A stretch of 17,328 bases of DNA, taken from positions 1-17,328 of the forward strand of contig CABSGW010000022.1 in assembly GCA_902477365.1 (NCBI GenBank). Reading direction: 5' to 3'. Made by a program: the position numbers and the translations under genes. This document shows, piece by piece, positions 13,967 through 17,328 of the stretch; position 1 is the stretch's first letter; each line of letters opens with the position of its first letter. The stretch comes from an uncultured Prevotellaceae bacterium (GTDB lineage: Bacteria > Bacteroidota > Bacteroidia > Bacteroidales > Bacteroidaceae). The notes beneath the pieces are model-generated. The model did not search any database, was not told where the DNA came from, and worked only from the letters and a program-made list of their open reading frames with translations.

Positions 13967-16198
13967 TTATTTCTTAAGTTCTATCCATTTATTGGCAGGG
14001 ATTTCCGTTGTCAATGTGTCAGGAAGTGCAATGGTCAGTTTACCTCCTTTTTCCGAATACACCTTTACGCTGGTAATCGTTCCATTCTCTTGTTTGGCTG
14101 AAACGAGAAAACCTCCCATAGCCCGTAATTTTTCGAATGATACATCCTTCCAACTGTTAGGAATGGCTGGGAATACTTTTATGACTCCCGTATGGCTTTG
14201 TAATAGCATTTCCTGAATGCCGGCTGCAAAGGCAAAGTTTCCTTCCAGTGTAAAAGGACGGTACGTAAAGTTCGATTTTCCCGATTTGGTTTGGTCACCG
14301 TTTGCATGGAATGTGTTAGGCAGACAGAAGCACTGGGCAAAGGTTCTTAAGGCCTCTGCGGCACCTTCGCCGTCCATGGCGCGTGCTTTCATGTTGCCGA
14401 ACCAAGAATACGAGTACCCACACCACCAGTCAGGGCCGCCTTCTTCCAGTTTTTTCAGTACGGCACGGATAATACGTCGCGACTCCTCTCCATCACTCCA
14501 GTCAATCAGGCCTAGCGGGTGGAAAGCCATTGCATGTGAGAAGTGACGATGAGAACCCTGATAAGGGAAACCCTTGGCAAATGTCAGACATCCTGTTTCG
14601 TCCAAGTCAAAGTCGGGGAGTTGTGCTTTCAGCTCAGCCCAATGCGTTGATTCTTCGGTTAAGTTCAGCTCGTCAGCCAATTCTGCAGCAGCTTTGAACA
14701 GGAAATGCATCAGTGCCAAATCATAATTCGTCATCTCTTTAAACCAGGCCTGCAAGGAGTTGTCGAAGATCTCAGGACTTGAACTGAATTCCAAGCGCCT
14801 CACTCCCTGTTCGTCAACTTGGGATATTTGTTCCAGGAAGATGGCTACATCCTTGATAAAAGGATAAGCCCGTTCCCTCAGGAATGTACGGTCTGCCGAA
14901 TATTTCCAATGCAGGTAAAAGTGTTGTGCCAGCCATGCCCCGATAGTCTGCGACATGGAATATTGTATCCATCCCCCCATCGGTTCTCCGGTTAGTGTGG
15001 CTACTCCCGGTATGTTCATTCCTTCCGTCTCAAAATATTGGCGGGTATATGCCTTGTACACATCGCGTTGCTCCCATAAGGTGTTCAGGTAACCCAACCC
15101 CTCTGTCAGGTGATTCCCTATATAGGCCGGCCAGTAACTCAGTTGCGTGTTCAGGTCGTGGTGATAGTCCCCTTTCCAAGGCGGCAGTTTACCGTTATCG
15201 GCCGTCCATACCGCTTGCAGCGAGATGGGACTGGAATGTTCGCGTGTAGCCGATGCGAATTTATACATTTCATTGTCATATTGTTTTTGGAGTAGGGTGT
15301 CCGGAAGCGAGATCGACGATTGTTCCCAATATGCGTCCCAGTAGGCCATGTGTGCTTGGAAATCTTTTTTCAGTCCACGCTGCAAAGCCTCTTTCGCCTC
15401 TATCTCGGCTTCATCGCTTGTCAGTGACGAGGTCACGCTCCACGTACCATATAACACATCACCCTTTCGTTTCCAACATACCGCTACGTCATAGTGAAAG
15501 TCTCCCCATCCCTTTTGGTGATACACCTTGCATCCCTCCTTTTCGGTGATGCTGCCTTGTTCGTATCCCAATCGTTCCAGGTCCTGTCCGGCATGCGTTC
15601 CGTCGTCTATGCCGCTTCCGGCTTGGTTGTATACGGGTGGCGTCAGTACCGGTGTGATGTCCGTTTGCAGGTTCTTGAACACGAACCATCCTACCGGACG
15701 TGTGGCATGGACAAAGGTTTGCAAGGTTGTCCCGTTGGCCCAGGTTGCCTCACAAAGCGCATTTTTCAGGTAGAGGTGTACGTTTGCCGGCTCGCCCATG
15801 CCCGACAGGGTAAATTCCAACGCTGCACCCGGTATTTTCGAGGGTGCCGGACTCACGTTGTACGGATCGTCAAATTTGGCCTGAACCGGACGGTAATTTC
15901 CCGACCGGATGTGTTCCTTTACCCACGCAAAGCGGTTATTCGCACCGGCAATGCTGTCGCTTGGGCGCAAATCCCACAAATCGGTACGGTCCAGCGACAT
16001 ACGCAATACCGAATCCTTTTGCCACACCAGCGCGCCCACAACGGCGTTCCCCAGCGGCATTCCTTCGTCCCAACTTTTTGCCAGTCCCGAAAACTCCAGG
16101 TCGCTGTCCGAAGCCGTCACCGGACACTGGTCGGCGGGTGCTTGACAGGCTACTATGCCACAGAGGCAACTTAGCAACCACCATGTTCTAATTTTCAT
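13967..16198 (-). CDS. GH95-related lipoprotein glycosidase with altered active site
   Basis: The 743-aa product starts at the ATG ending at 16198, chosen over an ATG 48 bases further upstream because it places a lipoprotein signal directly at the N-terminus: MKIRTWWLLSCLCGIVAC, with Cys18 as the lipidated residue. The GH95 plan is visible: an N-terminal domain with MPLGNAVVGALVW and LDRTDLWDL, the barrel motif HHDLNTQLSYWP (346-357), SSSPE (Glu476) and EGNFAFAAGIQEMLLQSHTG near 652-671. Compared with the neighbouring fucosidase, the Asn-x-Asn pair reads Asp348-x-Asn350 and the DGNFG aspartate is Glu652. Sugar specificity is therefore open; GH95 also includes alpha-L-galactosidases. It is the first gene of a two-gene operon and is probably surface- or periplasm-anchored. 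A non-fucosidase activity or loss of activity is possible. Confidence 0.82.
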   Translation of the reverse strand: MKIRTWWLLSCLCGIVACQAPADQCPVTASDSDLEFSGLAKSWDEGMPLGNAVVGALVWQKDSVLRMSLDRTDLWDLRPSDSIAGANNRFAWVKEHIRSGNYRPVQAKFDDPYNVSPAPSKIPGAALEFTLSGMGEPANVHLYLKNALCEATWANGTTLQTFVHATRPVGWFVFKNLQTDITPVLTPPVYNQAGSGIDDGTHAGQDLERLGYEQGSITEKEGCKVYHQKGWGDFHYDVAVCWKRKGDVLYGTWSVTSSLTSDEAEIEAKEALQRGLKKDFQAHMAYWDAYWEQSSISLPDTLLQKQYDNEMYKFASATREHSSPISLQAVWTADNGKLPPWKGDYHHDLNTQLSYWPAYIGNHLTEGLGYLNTLWEQRDVYKAYTRQYFETEGMNIPGVATLTGEPMGGWIQYSMSQTIGAWLAQHFYLHWKYSADRTFLRERAYPFIKDVAIFLEQISQVDEQGVRRLEFSSSPEIFDNSLQAWFKEMTNYDLALMHFLFKAAAELADELNLTEESTHWAELKAQLPDFDLDETGCLTFAKGFPYQGSHRHFSHAMAFHPLGLIDWSDGEESRRIIRAVLKKLEEGGPDWWCGYSYSWFGNMKARAMDGEGAAEALRTFAQCFCLPNTFHANGDQTKSGKSNFTYRPFTLEGNFAFAAGIQEMLLQSHTGVIKVFPAIPNSWKDVSFEKLRAMGGFLVSAKQENGTITSVKVYSEKGGKLTIALPDTLTTEIPANKWIELKK

Positions 16199-16243
16199 CT
16201 TCCAGTTTCTGATTAAAGTGATTATTAATTCCTTGTTTTCTTG

Positions 16244-16274
16244 CAAAGTAAAATAGGATACCGTTACCGCACAA
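16244..16274 (-). promoter_or_regulatory. Bacteroides-type promoter of the GH95 operon
   Basis: On the minus strand TTACTTTG (16251-16244) fits the Bacteroides -7 box TAnnTTTG with one mismatch. A TTG (16274-16272) lies 20 bases upstream as a -33 element. Transcription would start near 16237, about 40 nt before the ATG at 16198. The leader has no strong Shine-Dalgarno site. Confidence 0.5.
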
Positions 16275-16343
16275 TGGAAAGAATCCTTTTTTAGATGGAT
16301 GATCTTATGATCGGGTAAAAGCCTTTTCTTTTGTCCTAAAAGC

Positions 16344-16373
16344 TTGGTTGTTGTCTTATTTTTACTATATTTG
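16344..16373 (+). promoter_or_regulatory. Bacteroides-type promoter of the GH20 gene
   Basis: TATATTTG (16366-16373) is an exact TAnnTTTG -7 box. TTGG (16344-16347) lies 18 bases upstream and fits the -33 element. The expected start is near 16380, giving a leader of about 44 nt to the ATG at 16424. About 70 bp separate it from the divergent promoter, room for a shared regulator. Confidence 0.55.
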
Positions 16374-16408
16374 CTTATTCTAGAGGTTTTGTGACCTATT
16401 TGTTTTTT

Positions 16409-16416
16409 AAAAGGAG
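16409..16416 (+). promoter_or_regulatory. Shine-Dalgarno site of the GH20 gene
   Basis: AAAAGGAG lies 7 nt before the ATG at 16424, well placed for a ribosome-binding site. It selects this ATG over the in-frame ATG at 16433. Confidence 0.55.
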
Positions 16417-16423
16417 TGATTCA

Positions 16424-17328
16424 ATGAAGAAAATGAAGTTTATTTCGGGGCTTGTTCTGTTGTTTTGTTGCACCGGCCTCGGTGCACAGGAGAATTTGTC
16501 GGCACTCATCCCCATGCCGAACCACATCGAACTGCAAACCGGAAAGAAAGATTTTGTGGTTTCGGGCACAACTGGTGTGCAGAGCGATTTACCCAAAGGT
16601 TCGTTTGTGGAGCGCCGTCTGCTTGAAGTGTTACAACGGCACATGAATGTTGCCCCTACCGCAACAAAAGGCAAGTCAAACATCCGGTTGGTTCTTGATC
16701 CGTCCATGCAGGGGCCGGAACATTACCGTTTACAGGTCAAGGACAAGGAACTGCTCATTCAGGGTGCTACCGAGGGCGCGTTGCTCTATGGCGTGATGAC
16801 GCTCGACCAATTGCTCCAGGGCGATGTGGTGCGCACCCGTAGCGGACGCATAGCCCCTGTGCTTATTGACGATACGCCCCGTTTTGCCTACCGTTCGCTC
16901 ATGCTCGATCCGGCCCGTCATTTTCTTCCGATCAACGATGTCAAGTTTTATATCGACCAAATGGTGCGCTTCAAGTACAACGTCCTTCAGCTCCATTTGA
17001 CCGACGACCAAGGGTGGCGTATGGAAATAAGGCAACATCCCGAGCTGACCAAGAACGGCCCGTTTTATACCCAAGAGGAACTGAAAGATCTGGTGCGCTA
17101 CGCCGCCGAACGCAATGTACAGCTCATTCCTGAATTTGACATTCCCGGCCACACGGCTTCGCTGCTTAGCGTTCATCCCGAGCTGGCTTGCAGCAACCGC
17201 CGTGGCGAAACCATCACCGATAAAACCACCAACGTGATGCTTTGTGCCGACAATCCTGCCGTGTACACCCTCTCTCGCGACATACTGAAGGAAGTAGCCG
17301 CCGTTTTTCCCTCTCCTTATATCCACTT
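16424..17328 (+). CDS. GH20 beta-N-acetylhexosaminidase, 5' part
   Basis: GH20 enzymes release terminal GlcNAc or GalNAc using the substrate's own N-acetyl group. The first 301 codons are present and the frame is open at the right edge. The N-terminus MKKMKFISGLVLLFCCTGLG plus Ala-Gln is a Sec signal peptide. Residues about 25-150 match the GH20 N-terminal alpha/beta domain (IPMPNHIEL, EGALLYGVMTLDQLL). The barrel begins at about 153: RSLMLDPARHFLP with the substrate-binding Arg165, NVLQLHLTDDQGWRMEIRQH, YTQEELKDLVRYAAERN and LIPEFDIPGHTASLL. The last residues, FPSPYIH, should lead into the catalytic Asp-Glu pair, which lies just outside, so activity cannot be judged. It is divergent from the GH95 operon. 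Confidence 0.93.
   Translation, partial: MKKMKFISGLVLLFCCTGLGAQENLSALIPMPNHIELQTGKKDFVVSGTTGVQSDLPKGSFVERRLLEVLQRHMNVAPTATKGKSNIRLVLDPSMQGPEHYRLQVKDKELLIQGATEGALLYGVMTLDQLLQGDVVRTRSGRIAPVLIDDTPRFAYRSLMLDPARHFLPINDVKFYIDQMVRFKYNVLQLHLTDDQGWRMEIRQHPELTKNGPFYTQEELKDLVRYAAERNVQLIPEFDIPGHTASLLSVHPELACSNRRGETITDKTTNVMLCADNPAVYTLSRDILKEVAAVFPSPYIH

Noticed and set aside
15494..16174. Plus-strand open frame of 226 codons inside the GH95-related gene
   Set aside because: Antisense to a gene with clear GH95 motifs; its translation is Cys- and Arg-rich with no domain pattern and no promoter or ribosome-binding site.
16730..17326. Open frame of 198 codons on the minus strand, reaching the right edge
   Set aside because: It lies opposite the GH20 gene, which has a signal peptide and family motifs. 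The minus-strand translation resembles no family I recognise and looks like an antisense shadow of G+C-rich coding DNA.
1..17328. CRISPR array, tRNA or rRNA genes
   Set aside because: No regularly spaced repeat-spacer pattern, no cloverleaf-like segment with a TTCGA-type T-loop, and no rRNA-like stretch were found by eye on either strand.

Overview
The window comes from a member of the order Bacteroidales, most like a gut or oral Bacteroides, Parabacteroides or Tannerella relative. Evidence: the ribosomal proteins match that group closely by eye. map and infA lie between secY and rpmJ. The promoters 5' of the sugar genes fit the Bacteroides TTG / TAnnTTTG pattern rather than -35/-10 boxes. 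The second half carries secreted glycosidases typical of host-glycan foragers. I cannot fix the genus from the sequence alone.

Bases 1-10142, plus strand: the 3' part of the S10 cluster joined to the spc and alpha operons. Order: rplP (3' end only), rpmC, rpsQ, rplN, rplX, rplE, rpsN, rpsH, rplF, rplR, rpsE, rpmD, rplO, secY, map, infA, rpmJ, rpsM, rpsK, rpsD, rpoA, rplQ. Gaps are 0-47 nt and the unit ends in a clear intrinsic terminator. It encodes ribosomal proteins, the SecY channel, methionine aminopeptidase, IF-1 and RNA polymerase alpha. Two genes, rpmD and rpmJ, are very short. rplE (L5) is split by an apparent 4-base deletion, although it should be essential.

Bases 10143-10440: an intergenic junction with no gene. 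It holds a 14-bp direct repeat and what looks like the decayed 3' end (domains V and VI) of a group II intron.

Bases 10441-16198, minus strand: a two-gene operon of carbohydrate-active enzymes. The first gene encodes a lipoprotein distantly related to GH95. The second encodes a large secreted GH95 alpha-L-fucosidase with two ricin-like N-terminal modules. Bases 16199-16423 form a divergent control region with one promoter per strand. From 16424 a GH20 beta-N-acetylhexosaminidase runs off the right edge. Together these enzymes would remove fucose and N-acetylhexosamine caps from host glycans such as mucin O-glycans or milk oligosaccharides. No SusC/SusD pair or sugar-sensing regulator lies inside the window. 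The glycosidase genes are visibly richer in G+C than the ribosomal genes.
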